Assembly (NCBI RefSeq): GCF_018873765.1 | Contig: NC_057924.1 | Span: 18,905,542 to 18,969,541, forward strand | Reading direction: 5' to 3' | Source: Telopea speciosissima | Taxonomy: Eukaryota; Streptophyta; Magnoliopsida; Proteales; Proteaceae | Length of the DNA: 64,000 bases | In this document: positions 1-12,454 of the stretch, in pieces | Layout: each line of letters opens with the position of its first letter | Position numbering within the stretch: position 1 is the first letter of the stretch | The notes under the pieces: model-generated | What the model was told of the DNA's origin: nothing | The model's input: the letters and a program-made list of their open reading frames with translations, nothing else | Databases searched by the model: none | Made by a program: the position numbers and the translations under genes

Positions 1-1930
1 ACGAAATTTGTAGACAAATAAGCCTTCTTCCAGTCCTTACTTCATATTTTTATGATTTTGCATTGATTTTATATTCCTTTTCTAATGCGCACATATCATT
101 GTTGCCCTCTATGGGGCAGCAGTGCTATGCACAGTTATATTGTGTCACCAAATAGGTTTCGCAAGAAATCCTTTTTACCATGTTTTCCCAATCTTTTTAA
201 ATATCTTCCTTGATTTTTCCGTGATTTATGTCGTTGTTTTGCCATTTTTCACTGATTTTCTCCTTCTAGAATAAGTTGTTTTCACTATTTTCTTCAAACC
301 AGAGTTTTCACCATTTTTAGCCCTTTTTGAATCTTTGATTTAATTGTTTTTAACATGTTTAGGGCTTTTTAGGTGTTTTCACCATATTTTCACCGTTGTT
401 TTCATGGTTTTACCTTTACCTTGGGTTTTAGATCCATTCCTCCTTTTTTTCCCCCCATGATTTTCACCCTTTTTAGGTTAAATTAGCATCAGGGTATTTT
501 CATAATATCCCATGCACGAATTTTCTTTCATTTATTTTCATACTTCTGATATAATATATGCTCATCATCACCATGTTTAAGACACTTATGCACATGTTTG
601 TCATGATTTCCATGCTTTTATGCTTTATGTTGTCATTTTTTCATGCTTTGATGTTATGAATGGTAAATCTGTAATTTTCTGCATGTGTATAAATATCTCC
701 AACATGTTAGTATAGGGTTATCCTCTTTTTATACCATGTATGCTTTAAATCCAGTATACTAACCTTACAGCGCAAAGTTGGATTTAAGTATGCCATCCAT
801 TCCCTTTTCATGAATTTGTGTGTGATTTCCTAATATATTTGTTTATTTCAATTTAGGCTCAACAAAAAATGTTCAACTCAGTGTAGAAGTTCGATTTTTA
901 TCGAGTGGACCGGAGTGGCTAACACCTTTTCCGGGCCCCAACCTTTGGATTGGATCAATTCGGATGGAGTATTTTTGTTATAAGGGTTCTAGACCGTAAT
1001 TGAGGTGGTGACTCCTTGTCAAATGAGACCTTGAGGTCTGGTTTCCCCCCGAAATCCAGTCGTTGACCTCACACCAGCTGCAGGCTAGACAAGTAATTGC
1101 AACCGTCTCTTTCTTTCCTTACTTCTGTAAGCCTTTGCACATCTCTCTTTCCTTTTTATTTTTTATTTTTTTATAACCAATCTGGTAGGATCCTACTCGT
1201 ATGCCTGTAGCCAATAACAACCATAGGCCAACAGATCCTTTCAAGTGTGCGCGAGTCCTTCAAGGACCTACACAAACAAAATAAAAAAAATCGTTCAAAA
1301 CCCAAGCTTGAGGAAGATGAAGCATCAAGGGGTGTTGACTTGATGACGATAGACCTACATAGCTTGGGCCCTATTATATATATTTTTTAAATATGTCTGT
1401 TTTGGTTTAGCTCATGTGGGCTTGGGCTCCTTTTAAAATTTTGAAACACAAGTGTTTAACTCGTGGACTTTTTAATGTTTTGTTAAAAACATTCATATAG
1501 AGTTTATTTACATTTAACTCGAGGCCCCATGTGGCCTTTATTTATTAATACCCACCTGTAGGTACAAAAACCAAGCGGTAGCGGGATATCGGATCGCCTT
1601 TCGAGGGATCGCTCGCTGGGAGACTTACCGGTGGGTTGGTATCCCTCTCCTTACTAACAACTCAATATTTGGTTATTAGGTTGTCGTTTCCTAAACCGGT
1701 GATGAGGAAAATGCTTATGCATAATAAAAAAGAACGGAGTCGCAACCTAGGTTGTGAAGGGCCTAGAACCCTAAAGATGTAGCTCAAATCTTGGTTAAAA
1801 AGATAGGGCTATGATCAATTCCATATGATCTTGCCAAAGAATGGGTAAGACGTTAGGTTACGGAGATGGGAAGGTTTTATGCACCCAATTCTGCCCGGAG
1901 GAGCCGGTTCTTCGTGTTAGATACTTGGGT
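1..1930. other. AT-rich non-genic stretch, probable gypsy retroelement debris
   Basis: I see no open reading frame or exon structure worth calling. The sequence is T-rich with many TTTTCACC-type runs in the first 500 bases. Around 1004-1017 the text GGTGGTGACTCC resembles the arginine-tRNA primer-binding region that follows the 5' LTR in Tat/Ogre-type Ty3-gypsy elements, and 880-960 (a 'gtggctaacacc' type phrase) also looks retroelement-like. This family guess rests on memory of motifs only. No matching LTR pair is visible in the window. Confidence 0.3.
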
Positions 1931-1959
1931 CCTCTCAAAATATGCAAAGTTAACCTATG

Positions 1960-2696
1960 ATTGACATACTTTGCATCATAAGAAACTAAATATATGCAAA
2001 CCAGCATAAGATGGTAAATTACCAAAATGTCCCCTGATAACTATAACTACAGACATATATGAAAAGTCATATTTAAATATCACCATTGATAGGAATATGA
2101 CTATATACATTAATATCATAAATTTAAGGTATTCCAAATACCTAAAATGCAGAATATCATGAAATGACAAAAATTACACAAACACCCCCTAGTGGGCATA
2201 ATCGACATCTCATGTGAACAAAACCATATTTAAACATCACCACTGATATTAAACATGACTAAGAATATTAAAACATGTATATAAGACATTCTTCATGTCA
2301 AAAATGCAATCTAGCATAATAAGAGAACATAAGATAAGAGACTGCACTCGATTTAAACGAGTTGCCTATGTACCTCTTTGAGAGGGTTCAAGTCAAATGT
2401 AATTCCAAATTATTGTTTGAATAAAACCAATGATTTTAAAATATGATTAAAATCATTAATATCATATATGAGACATTTGTAATGTCAAAAAATGCAATCT
2501 AGTATAAAATGAAAATAATTATGCATGCACCCCTGGTGAGCATAAATGCATAAAATGCAAATAAAATCATGTTTAAGTATCAGCATTGATCTAAATATGA
2601 CCAAATACATTAATAACATGTATGGGAGGCATTCCAAACCCCTGAAGTGCAATCCAGCATAAAATAACAATATTGATAAAAAAATGCCCTTGGAGG
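1960..2696. repeat. Tandem repeat array, ~150-bp units (left part)
   Basis: Degenerate direct repeats with a period of about 145-160 bp. Each unit carries, in order, a 'catatttaaacatcacc' block, an 'acatgactaaatacatta' block, a 'cattccaaa...gaagtgcaatccagcataaaat' block and an 'aaaatgcccctagagggca' block. The best left unit is about 2538-2696; older, more diverged units lie between 1960 and 2537. The array resumes at 5554 after the inserted LTR at 2702-5553, so it is one array split by a later insertion. Short frames in it (1976-2170, 2485-2670) are by-products of the repeat. Confidence 0.75.
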
Positions 2697-2701
2697 GCAG
2701 A

Positions 2702-5553
2702 TGTTACGGCTTGGCATATTTTGATCCGAACCCTAACCCGAATCCAAATGTAGGTCTGGAACCCGAGGTCATAGCACCGAGTACGTTATGGAGTATTGAT
2801 TTGATGTTTGAACGGGTAGAAAATAAAGAAGAAAATCCCGATGGTAACCCGTCGCTTGTCGGCAAAACGACAGATACCTCCCCCGTGCGGTTGTGGGATC
2901 CACACACAGATGTACAATTCGTGGTAAGGGATCCTAACCTCGTATTAGGTGCTTTTAGTATTATAATTATGCCCACGTGGGTTTGCTTACGGAACGAATT
3001 GACTTTTAGATATTTCGACACGAAGAAAATGAAGACAAAAATCTCAGGTTGATGTACTAGTCGATTGCTACATCAACCAAAGAATTGTGCCACCGCGAAT
3101 TTTATTTCTATAGGCACGGGACCCAGTGTTTGGGTCAGAAATCTTGTCGTTGCATCCCTATTAGTGGCGTGGAATGTTTTCCCCAACATTCTAGGACCCA
3201 TGGGGCCCACAAAATCCAAATATCTGGGTAAGGATCGGCTTAATGTATAAACAAACAAAAACCTACACTAAATGACAACCTTTACAATTAGTATTAAGGT
3301 TGGTTTAGTTAAGATATAAGAATTTAATTAATCAAAACTTAAAGAACCGACTCATGTTAAGATTTAAATAATCAAAACTTTATCTAAACCCCCCCCCCCA
3401 ACCGACTCATGTTTGAACTAGGTAAAGAAAGTAAAATCTATTCCAATATTAATCCACTCACCTGCACTATTCCAAACGTTTGAAAAACAAAGAGAAGAGA
3501 AGGAAAAGAAGAGAAAAGAAGAAGAAGAGGAAGAAAGGCTGAAGGAGATCCCTACCTTGATCGAGCCCTCATCCTTGGGTAAGCTTCCTACCTTCATCAC
3601 CTCAAACCACTATAGATTGTGTTCTTAAGTCCAATCCTTTACTGAAATCAAAGGAGAAATTCTTTAATTTTTATTTCCTACTAATGAATCCCTTGATTGG
3701 ATTCATTCTCTACCCATGTAGATGCTTAACCGTACCCTATGAAATACTTGATTTTCTGACTCATTCTTTTACATATGCTCAACTGGTTTCTGAAATTAAA
3801 GTCTGGATATAGTTTCCCTACCGATTTTCATAGCCAATTAATTTAGAAATTTTTGAAATTAATTATGTTCAAATTCTAGAACCCTGTTCTCCCTTGTAAT
3901 TGGATCGTAAGATGGGTCCACATCATGGTAATGATCATGTGGATAATATTCCCTGATCAATTGAACGAAAATCTGGCCCAAAACCCCATTAAAATTCTGT
4001 TTCTTACGATTTTTGGGCTGTTGTGCATCTCTGGTCGATGTCCTAGTCGACTGGGTCACCAACCAGAGAATGCTATTTTAATTTTACACCTATTAATAAC
4101 TCTGGTCAATATCCCAGTTGATTGGACCATCAACCAGAGAATACTGCCTTAATTTTTACACCTGTTATATCTCAGGTTGGTGTCCCAGTTGACTGGTTCA
4201 TCAACCAGAGAATGACTGTTTCAGTTTTTAGCTACTGCCATCTCAGGTTGGTGTCCCGGTTGACTGCCTCATCAACCAGAGATGTTGTTTCACTCGTGAA
4301 CACGTCCTAGACCTTGTCCAAACTTACCACGAGGTAACCCTAGGACTCTACACAAGTTTTTAACGCTTTCTAACACCGAATGTGGTTAAACATTTGTAGG
4401 ACTTTACCTTTCGCTCTTCAAATCATGCCAACCACCGACACGGAACATAACCCGACATCACCATCGCAATCATAACAAGGTAAGTGGGGGTAGGCTTTGG
4501 ATGTTTTTAAGAGTGTTTATTTCATTCTTAGATGTATGTGCTAAAAATCATTTGCATATTTAATTCCTGTTTATTTATGATGTTTATTGATCTCATTTAT
4601 TATGATTATGAATGTGAACGATGTGATGTGGAATGGTTGGCAATATGAATTCTTGTGTTAGAATAGACGTCGTAGTCGGTTTGGAAACGAGAGGTATGGT
4701 GTGCCATAGTATGGGATGCGGGAGTACTATACACCTCGTACTATGCCGTTTAGACTGCATATGGTTAGGAATGTCATTCTTTGATGCTATAACCCTTACC
4801 AGCAGGGGTTCAGGTGTTGGGTGATCATAGCTCCCTGTCACTGAGGAGTGTGAAGGACGCCGGGATGGGATCCTGGCTATGATTATCGGGGTCTACCCAC
4901 GGGAAGGTATATAATATCAACAACCGTTGTGGGCTCCATACAACAGTTGAGGTTACGTCTCGGGGCAGTTAAGAAGAAACCGAGAACGTCTCCCGAGTTG
5001 TTGTCGTAGCACAGACCCGACTGAGGCATTTGTTTGTTAGGTGGAATTAATATTAAAATTGAACCCATACATTTAAGATGCATGCTTGTGTGTGTGTGGT
5101 CTATCCTTTACTTGTTGGGCTCAGCGGAGCTCACCCCTGTGGAATTTTCTCTTTTTAGATGATCCTGCAGGTGAATGCGTTTGTGGCAGAAAGGATTACT
5201 TGGAGAACAGGGACTGATGACATGGCATTACCTTTTATTTTCTTTTGTTTAATACTATCCTTTTTTGTGGATGAATTTCCACTGTTTATATTTTAGAATA
5301 GTTGTGTGTTGGCTCGATGGTCTTGAACTTGGGAATATCAAGCTGTTGGAACTTTCAATGTAAATAATAAATAGTATAAAACTTATAACACTACACTTTC
5401 CCTGCATTCTGATCAATGTAACACGTATTATCTTAAAATTGTGTTGTGCTTGTGACGTGTATTTACTGCATCCAGATCTTGGTGGTCTCCGAATACATCA
5501 GGTATTCGGGTCAGCCATCGAATCCTCCCAGGGGGTGGGTTCGGGGTGTGACA
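2702..5553 (-). mobile_element. Solo LTR, 2.85 kb, Ty3-gypsy (Tekay/Del-like)
   Basis: Read on the minus strand the element begins TGTCACACCCCGAACCC (5553 downward) and ends ...GCCGTAACA (2702). That start is typical of long LTRs of Tekay/Del chromoviruses in plants (established knowledge, from memory). It is flanked by 5-bp near-identical direct repeats, GCAGA (2697-2701) and GTAGA (5554-5558), and interrupts a ~150-bp tandem array. No gag or pol frame, primer-binding site or second LTR is present, so it is best read as a solo LTR left by unequal recombination. Internal repeats around 4040-4290 (several 'tcaaccagagaa' phrases) lie inside it. The ORFs at 2684-3052 and 4593-4841 are not recognisable proteins. 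Confidence 0.75.
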
Positions 5554-6010
5554 GTAGATAGGCATCAAATGCATGAAAAGTCATATTTAAACATCACCAT
5601 TGATCTTAAACATCACTAAATACATTAGTAACATATATGTGGTGTATTCCAAATACTTGAAGTACAATCCAACATAAAATAACAATATTTATCAAAATGC
5701 CCCTAGAGGGCAAATAGGCATCAAATGCATGAAAAGTCTTATTTAAACATCAACATTAATCTTAAACATGACTAAATACATTAGTAACATATATATGAGA
5801 CATTCCAAACACCTGAAGTGCAATCCAGCATAAAATAATCATATTTACCAAAATAGCCCTAAAGGGTAGATAGGCATCAAATGCATGAAAAATCATATTT
5901 AAACATCACCACTAATCTTAAACATGACTAAAGACATTAATAACATGCATGGGAAGTATTCCAAACCAAAATTGCATTCATGATAATAATTACCAAAATG
6001 CCACTGGAGG
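5554..6010. repeat. Tandem repeat array, ~150-bp units (right part)
   Basis: Three clear head-to-tail units at 5554-5709, 5710-5865 and 5866-6010 (156, 156 and 145 bp). Each begins G(C/T)A(A/G)ATAGGCATCAAATG and ends in a 'ccctaGAGGG'-type phrase. They continue the array seen before the solo LTR; the LTR landed in the junction phrase shared by all units. Confidence 0.85.
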
Positions 6011-8250
6011 GCAAAATCGATATTTCATCTGCATAAAACCATATGAAACACCTCAATTAATATGTACAATTAAGAGGCTACTTTAATGGCCTATATTATG
6101 CCAAATTAAAATAAAATTGGTACGTGAAAATACCTGGATACCACCTTCCACAAGGAAGAAATTTCGTGCAGAGATTTCGGCGGCGCTTCCGCTATGTCAA
6201 ACAAGATTTATTGATAAAATGATGCCGAGGGAATTCCCAACAGCCATTTTGAGTAATGCTCCAGCACCCTTGGCTAGTATTGAACATTTTACATTTGAAA
6301 ATACTTATCTGAACCTTATCGGGGCCATGATGGGGTTGGTTAGGGGGTCTAGCCCTTCCTGAGAGAGAAACTTCGTCCATCCACGTCCGGTTGTCATCAT
6401 TGCCAGGAGATGACAAAATTCAGGGTCTACCCCACCCCAAGACTGTTTTATAAAGGGAGGATGGCTAACTATATGGGACCAAGGGGTTCAACATAGTTCT
6501 ATATATGGGGACATTTTGATGGGCCACTTTTATTTAATGTGGGCTATATGGTTAAGCCTCGAATAAAATATAACTTTAAATCTTAATACATTGTCCCATT
6601 GACCCATTGACTCATAGACCAAGCCCAGGCCTATCCGAAGCCTAACCCAGTCAACACAGACTTGGCCTAGTGGGTTAACTTGGGTCCAAGTTGTGTTTAA
6701 GTGACCCATTATCGATCATTTGGCTACAGACATATGAGCAAGAACTTGTTTGGCTTCTAAGTTACTCATATGATGTTGTTTGGTTACTGTGTTGTATGTA
6801 AGAGTCTGTTTGGATTTTTGACGCAGTAGAAGGATGGATAGGCTAGATATCGTTCTAACATAAACGACCCTTAAATCTACAAGGTAGTTAAAATGAGGTG
6901 AAACAACTGATTTCAATAGATTTCAAGATGATCCATTACAAATCCCAAAGAGACCTTATATGATAGGTCAAGATACATTTCAAACTAATAAAAGAGCTTC
7001 AAAATTCAAAGTTCAAAAATTGCGCCAAAATTCGAAATTTGTGCCAAAACTTTGAAGTCTTGAACAGCCTTGAAAACAAAGGGTTTTTTTGAGCGGATGC
7101 CTTGGCTTAACCTGGCTACGCCATTTTTGAAAAGATATTTCATATTTCAATGGAAAATCAAACGAAAAATTACAGTTACGTCGTCCGAAAGTTAGCCTTG
7201 GGAGTTTTAGAATTTTCTGCCAAATCGGGTCACTTTCTATCGGAGAATCCAAGAACTGGGCTGATACTTCCTCTATATCACTTTTTAAGTTACCCCCGCA
7301 AGCTTGTTTGGCTACATGAGTGGTGGTAAGAGGTTGTTTAGGTGCTAGACTACTAGATATGGGTTGTTTGGGAGTTGGGACTGTTTGGTTGCATAATTAC
7401 AGAATTGCCATTATAACTATAATTTTGGATTTCTAAGAGTTAGAAATCAATTTTTTAATATGAAAAAAAAAATTAATTTCATAGATTTATTATTAAATTA
7501 TTTATAATGTTGTATGTAATTAAAATAACATTTAATTGCATTATTTAATATTTGGCTATGGTTATAAAAAAGCTAATTCTTTTATGTTTATGTTATTAAT
7601 GTGATGGATGTATGATTTCTTAGGAGTTTGCAATGTGTATTTATTTTACTTTTTAGTATACTGATCCTTGTATTTTAGCGCAACTGGATAGAGGTGAATG
7701 TCTGTTCAACCGGATCTACCGAGGTGCCTAACTCGATCTCTTCCTTGGACGGTAACTTGACATGAACCCTTTCCCAAATTGGATGTGAATAGCCCGATTT
7801 GAAGGCTTATAAGGACTTTGCACCCTCTCCTTAAAGGCTAGCTTAATTTTAAGGATGAATTTTACTTGAGTCCCAACAATAACTTATTCACGGCATATGG
7901 AGCTCTAACTATTGGTATAACATGCGAGTAGTGTCAAATTGGTGTAACTTGGTTGGAATATTGAAAAAAAGTAATCTATGAACCAGAAATCTATCTATTA
8001 ATAATCCTCTTTCAAGATGTATGCTAAAATATCCTAACTTTTCATGAATAATCAAAAACCTCCCAACAAAGTATGAAACCAAAACAAAGAATTATACTCA
8101 TAACAATGTATATTACATTTTTCTTGGTTAGAAAAGAAATAAAGTCAAAAAACTGCAACTATATTTCTCTTCATTATGTAAAAAAGTATGTTACATGCTC
8201 AAAAGAGATTAACTGAAAATATTGCATCTTATGTTGCCATTAAAAAAAAT
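6011..8250. other. Non-genic stretch
   Basis: No exon pattern or recognisable protein. 6110-6480 and 6600-6700 resemble LTR-type text (direct mention-like blocks with no paired copy). 6716-7400 repeats the phrase 'gtttggttac/gtttggctac' irregularly. 7440-7620 is very AT-rich. I cannot assign any of it to a family. Confidence 0.4.
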
Positions 8251-8256
8251 TTTGCA

Positions 8257-9172
8257 CTACGATCCTCGATCCCAAACTGCATCATCCATCGACTTTACAT
8301 TCACCAATTGATCTACAAGAAAATAATAAAACTATGTTAGAAGACGTAATTTTAGGCTGTGTTTGGTATGCATTCTTGGAATACGATTTCTCATTCTCGA
8401 ACGATAAAAAAAACAACTATTTTTATCATTCGATAATGCAAAATTGATCTAAAACGCATTCCAAGAATACATACCAAACACAACTTTAATTAGAATCTAA
8501 AAAAAGATAAAATTCTAGAAACTTAAAACCAAATAAGAAGAAGAAACTTGATGATTTACCTGTGATATAGAACTGTTCATTAACTCCATTGATGGATTGT
8601 GGTGGACAAACAATGGTAAAAGGATCTCTTCCTTGACTAAACTTCTCTTCTCCTCCTGATACTTGAGAAACATAATTATTATATTGACTCGAATCTAAAA
8701 TCATATTTCCATTACTACTCCTTATAAAATTAAATCCATTATTATTATTATTCATTCCAATTCCCATTCCCATTCCCATCCCTATTTGCCCTAATCCATT
8801 ACTATTACTATTCCATCCAACAAAACCCGAAGTCGCCCTTAACAATCTAAGTTCATCCAAAACTTTGTTATACTCTCCATAACTTCCATGAATTGGATCT
8901 TTCTGTCTCAAATTTGCTTCCCAAATAAGCGATTCCACCGCTTTAACTCGCTGTTCATAACTTTCTAAACTCTTTACTATCTTCTGAACATTGCTTACAC
9001 CAAACACCTTATGAACTGCTTGAAAATTCTGACTTTGTTCCGCTGGAAAGAATGGAGCTAACACGCAATTCTCTCGACACTTCTTTCTTTGATGCTTGCA
9101 TGCTGCACATGCTTGATGTAATCCTCCTCCCACATTGTTCTTCTGCATTCTAAATCGATCAAACAGATACAA
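8257..9172 (-). CDS. LOB-domain (LBD/ASL) transcription factor, two exons
   Basis: Exon 1 is 9172-8560 and exon 2 is 8312-8257 (both minus); the donor CACAG|GTAAATC and acceptor TTCTTGTAG|ATC join in frame, giving 222 residues from the first ATG. The LOB domain is clear: the zinc-coordinating C-block CX2CX6CX3C at residues 22-36 (C22, C25, C32, C36, followed by LAPFFP), the FGVSN/GAS block near 57-61, and the conserved DPxxGxYGE end near 92-100. The tail is Asn- and Gly/Met-rich, as in many members, and ends DDAVWDRGS. LBD proteins are plant-specific nuclear DNA-binding regulators of organ boundaries and development; the KHQRKKC/FGVSN text reminds me of the LBD22/LBD27 group, but subgroup is not certain. 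An in-frame second ATG at 9148 (residue 9) follows a CGATTTAG that could be an acceptor, so the real start may be 9148, giving 214 residues. Confidence 0.9.
8355..8485. mobile_element. MITE inside the LBD intron
   Basis: About 130 bp with near-perfect terminal inverted repeats: GGCTGTGTTTGGTATGCATT at 8355 and its complement (ATACATACCAAACACAAC) ending at 8484. Each arm is about 28 bp. The core holds a second inverted phrase (cgaacgataaa / tatcattcg). A TTTA/TTTAA flank suggests a Tourist (PIF/Harbinger) or hAT origin; the target duplication is ambiguous. It makes up more than half of the only intron of the LBD gene. Confidence 0.75.
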
Positions 9173-9181
9173 ATTAACTAT

Positions 9182-9198
9182 AACGTTAAACCCTAACC
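9182..9198. promoter_or_regulatory. Telobox-like repeat in the LBD 5' leader
   Basis: AAACCCTAACCCTAA lies 10-25 bases upstream of the first LBD ATG. Telobox motifs (AAACCCTA) in plant promoters and leaders are known binding sites for telomere-repeat-binding factors that recruit Polycomb proteins. Function here is an inference from the motif alone. Confidence 0.4.
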
Positions 9199-9899
9199 CT
9201 AATTTTCTAATTCATCAACATAGAAGAAGATCTAAAATAAAACCTAATTGAAATCTTAAAAAGAGAATAGAAAGGAGAAAAGAAGGTAAGAAATCTAACC
9301 TTTTTATAGTATTTGTTGAAGTAAATGGAAAGAGGATGGAATCATGTATAATATTATCTGGAAGAAGTAGGAGGAATTGGGTTATAGTGAGCACGAAAAG
9401 AAACCCAACTCTTGACATGAAAGAAAGAACGAAAGAAATACAGTTAGCTCACAGGAAGTTTAAGATTAGCTGATCTGCTAATTAATTAAACCATTAATGA
9501 CTTGTTTTTGTCTTTGTTGCTTCATGATTATAAATAGGTTAGTCTCTAAGATCTGTTATTTATTACTTTAATGGAATAAAAAGCTAATCCGTTGGATCTA
9601 GTTACCATATTTTTTATATTCCAATCTAATGGATTGTACAAGTCTTTTAATTTTAAGTAATTTCTTTACTTGGATTAATGAGTTAAGTGTTGGAAACTTA
9701 TCGAAATAGTAAGAAAAATTCCAATCCAACTTAATTTGGTAATATCGTATATAAAGTATAATAGGAAGGTTAAAGATGTCCAAATAAGTACAAATTTGGT
9801 AAATTTAGGGAAGGTTACGCAATTAATAGTTTCGGAGGTGATCAATTGGGTACGTGGCAATTCTCAATTGGCCAACACTCTAACCTAGGTGAGGTGGGT

Positions 9900-10830
9900 G
9901 GACCGGAAGTGGTCCAGTTCAAGGCCAACTAGAACCATAGAGAGAATTGACCTTGAACCAATTCTATTCCAATTTTGACTTTTTTTTCTTTGACAAACCC
10001 ATGTGACCATGTCCCCCTTCGAAGTTATTTCATAAACACCGAAGAGAACGACGAGGTGTGTCCAATTGATAATTCTTGATTACTTCGAGGAGTGGGACCC
10101 ACATGATTTATGACGGTGAGGAGAAACTCGTAATGTACAGAATGACACACAGATTGTGCATAGAGTAGACAGAGAGTTGTGATCTGTACACACTCAGAGA
10201 TTGTTCTTCGTAGTTGGGTACAATTTGGATCCTCTACTGCCGTCAGTCCATCCTGCGTAGATACAGCAAGGCTTGCAATTATTGCCGTACTCCTATTCAA
10301 GCACCTTGCTCGAGTTGGGGTAAGACAGTAACTAAGCTGAAGAGTTTCGTTTGGAATGGATTCGTCGGCATTAGAGCCATAACAAGACTCGAGCTCTGTG
10401 CGTAAAACTAACTCTCCACTAACGGAGTTATATGAGGATTTAGACTTTTCATTACCTGTGAGAAGATAGGGTAAGCTCTCCAATTCGAACGGGGCACAAA
10501 CTCCACTTTGCTACGCAAGAAGGAAACTAAATGAATCCCCTGCAAGGGAAGGACTCTTTGATCCGAGTAGGACTTTACCTCACCCTATCCTTTAAATAAG
10601 AGAGGTAGAGCACTATTGCTCTTTCTACACCATCTCATCTTACTGTTGTTGCACATGTCTGACTTAAGTATCGGAGAGTCCTCCCTCAGAGTCTGTTTCA
10701 GGTCTCTCTTGTGCAGGTCATCCACCTCATCAAATCAGATTTTAGCTAGAGGCAACATCGTGATTTTTATTAACCTTACATTGTCTAGAGAATACTTGTC
10801 ATCTCATTATTGGTTATAGTGAATGGTTTT
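9900..10830 (+). mobile_element. Ty3-gypsy LTR remnant (Tat/Athila-like R-U5)
   Basis: The block at 10594-10720 reads like the promoter-R-U5 part of a plant gypsy LTR: an 'aaataagagaggtagagcac' leader, then CTGACTTAAGTATCGGAGAG, close to the 'gacttgagcgtcggagg' phrase found after the transcription start of Tat/Athila LTRs (from memory). The ends of the LTR were not found. The 152-residue frame at 10025-10483 (-) and its shadows inside it are not recognisable proteins. Confidence 0.45.
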
Positions 10831-10839
10831 ACCCAAACT

Positions 10840-11885
10840 AGGTCTCCATAGTTTTCTTTTTCTTTTAAAAAAAACAACTGGTTTACTTTTGTGGAAAGGG
10901 GATGGAGGGATTACCCCAAAAAAAAATAAAAAAAGAGGAGGTGGTGGAGAGTTATTCAACCTTTTAGGTTTATATTTTGGGCTTAATGGGCCTCCTCAGT
11001 AAAAAAAAAACCCAAGATTCTGTGGCCTCATAAGTAACTCAAGCTTGATTCGGCTTCTATTTAGGGCACATATGTAAATTCAGGATCTAATAAGCTTAAC
11101 ATAAAATTATTGTAATTAGTAATAAAGGCCATTACAAAGCCAGTGACTTATTTAGCTGAGCGGCTGAGCCTCATGTAAGTACTATTAGGTGGGATAGGCT
11201 ACAAACCTAATCTAGACTTAACTGGGTGCAATTTCTCCTGGGCCTAGCAGGCCTCAAGTCAGCCTAATCCAAGAGTTTGGAAGTTGTTTGGAAATGAAAG
11301 GGTAGAGTTCTTATGTTAGGAAGGCTTTACTATCTAAGAAAGTTGAGGCTGACTAGCATTCTAGGTGGTCTTTTGATCTAGGCTAGTTTAGTGGGGGGAG
11401 GGTTCTCCATGTTGATGGTTTAGGAAGAATCTCTCACGTCACAACAATGACAGTGCACAAGACGGTATCCTTAGTAAGGGACCCATAATGGTTGGGCATG
11501 CCGCCCGCTTGTTGTAAGCTTGTGGTATGCACCAATGGGAGCACAGGGCACCTAGGGGCATGAGATCATTTCCATATGAGGGAGAGACAAACACAGGTCT
11601 GGACACCCCAGCGACGTGATTAGCTAGACTTTTCTCATAAAAGAAATAGGAATATAAACAAGGGAGAAGCTTCTCTCCCTGACAGTGTGGCCCTTGCACT
11701 AGTGTGGGGGCCAATCACAGCACACACAAGAGCATCATAGGATTGGGATTTTTCGCATTCACAAGGAGCAGAGTTGTCATTTCGCCTCCCTTTGTGTCTG
11801 GGTAGAGGTACCACACTGTCAAGCAGGGTTCTTTTTATAAACAAATAAAAACTTTTATTTTCTCTTCTTAAATGCTTTAAGAACC
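10840..11885. other. Non-genic stretch
   Basis: No exon structure. The 11439-11916 minus-strand frames (91 and 93 residues) have no recognisable motif and overlap each other in different frames. A poly-A/GA-rich patch at 10860-10945 and the 11560-11830 text (a 'gggagagaagcttctcccctt' palindromic phrase) look like old retroelement sequence. Confidence 0.35.
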
Positions 11886-12095
11886 ATAACCCCCCCCCCC
11901 CCTTCTTTCCACACACTGAGGCGTAGCTTGTGCCTCACCTCCACCCCATAGGTCCCACTCCCTCCCCCTTTGATCCCTGCCACGCGCTACTCCCCCCCCC
12001 CCCCCCTCTTCCCACGCTATGTGAGGCCTAGCTTGTGCCTCACCCTCACCCCATAGGTCCCACCCCCTCCCCCTTAGAGCCCTGCGACGAGCTGC
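11886..12095. repeat. Two direct repeats (~105 bp) with poly-C tracts
   Basis: Two head-to-tail copies, about 11888-11988 and 11989-12093. Each begins with a run of 12-16 C residues, then 'ttcttcccac', 'GTAGCTTGTGCCTCACC/GCCTAGCTTGTGCCTCAC', 'CACCCCATAGGTCCCA', 'CTCCCCCTT' and 'CCCTGC(C)ACG'. The poly-C tracts are prone to length error in assembly. Confidence 0.8.
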
Positions 12096-12454
12096 CCCCT
12101 TAGGCGTCCAATTAACTAATCTGACCCCTAGTGGGCATTGTAGCACCCAAAAAACAAAAACTTCCAAAAGTTTATCCAAACACTGTTGATTTTTCTTCTT
12201 GATTAAGTGTTTCTTCATCGGTGGAGTAGAGAAATCTCTTATCCGCTGATGATGTAACCACATGATTGAATTCTTGTGTCATCATTGGACTCCCATCACC
12301 TACTGTACATGGTTGATTGAAAATACTCTTTCCCATGCTAATCCTGAGATGTGTAGATTCTCTCTTTATGTATTTCAAGAAGGGATAAGCAAGCAGAGAT
12401 TAGGGTAATTGAAAGCTCAAACCAAGGTAAGGCCTGGGCTGGTTTAGGATTGAG

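Noticed and set aside
9182..9198. Interstitial telomere
   Set aside because: Only two CCCTAA units; short telobox-like motif is more likely.
10025..10483. 152-residue minus-strand frame as a gene
   Set aside because: No recognisable domain, no exon partners, and it lies in text that looks like a gypsy LTR.
11439..12378. Chain of minus-strand frames (91, 93, 128 and 68 residues) as a multi-exon gene
   Set aside because: Frames overlap each other, two arise from the poly-C tandem repeats, and no motif is recognisable.
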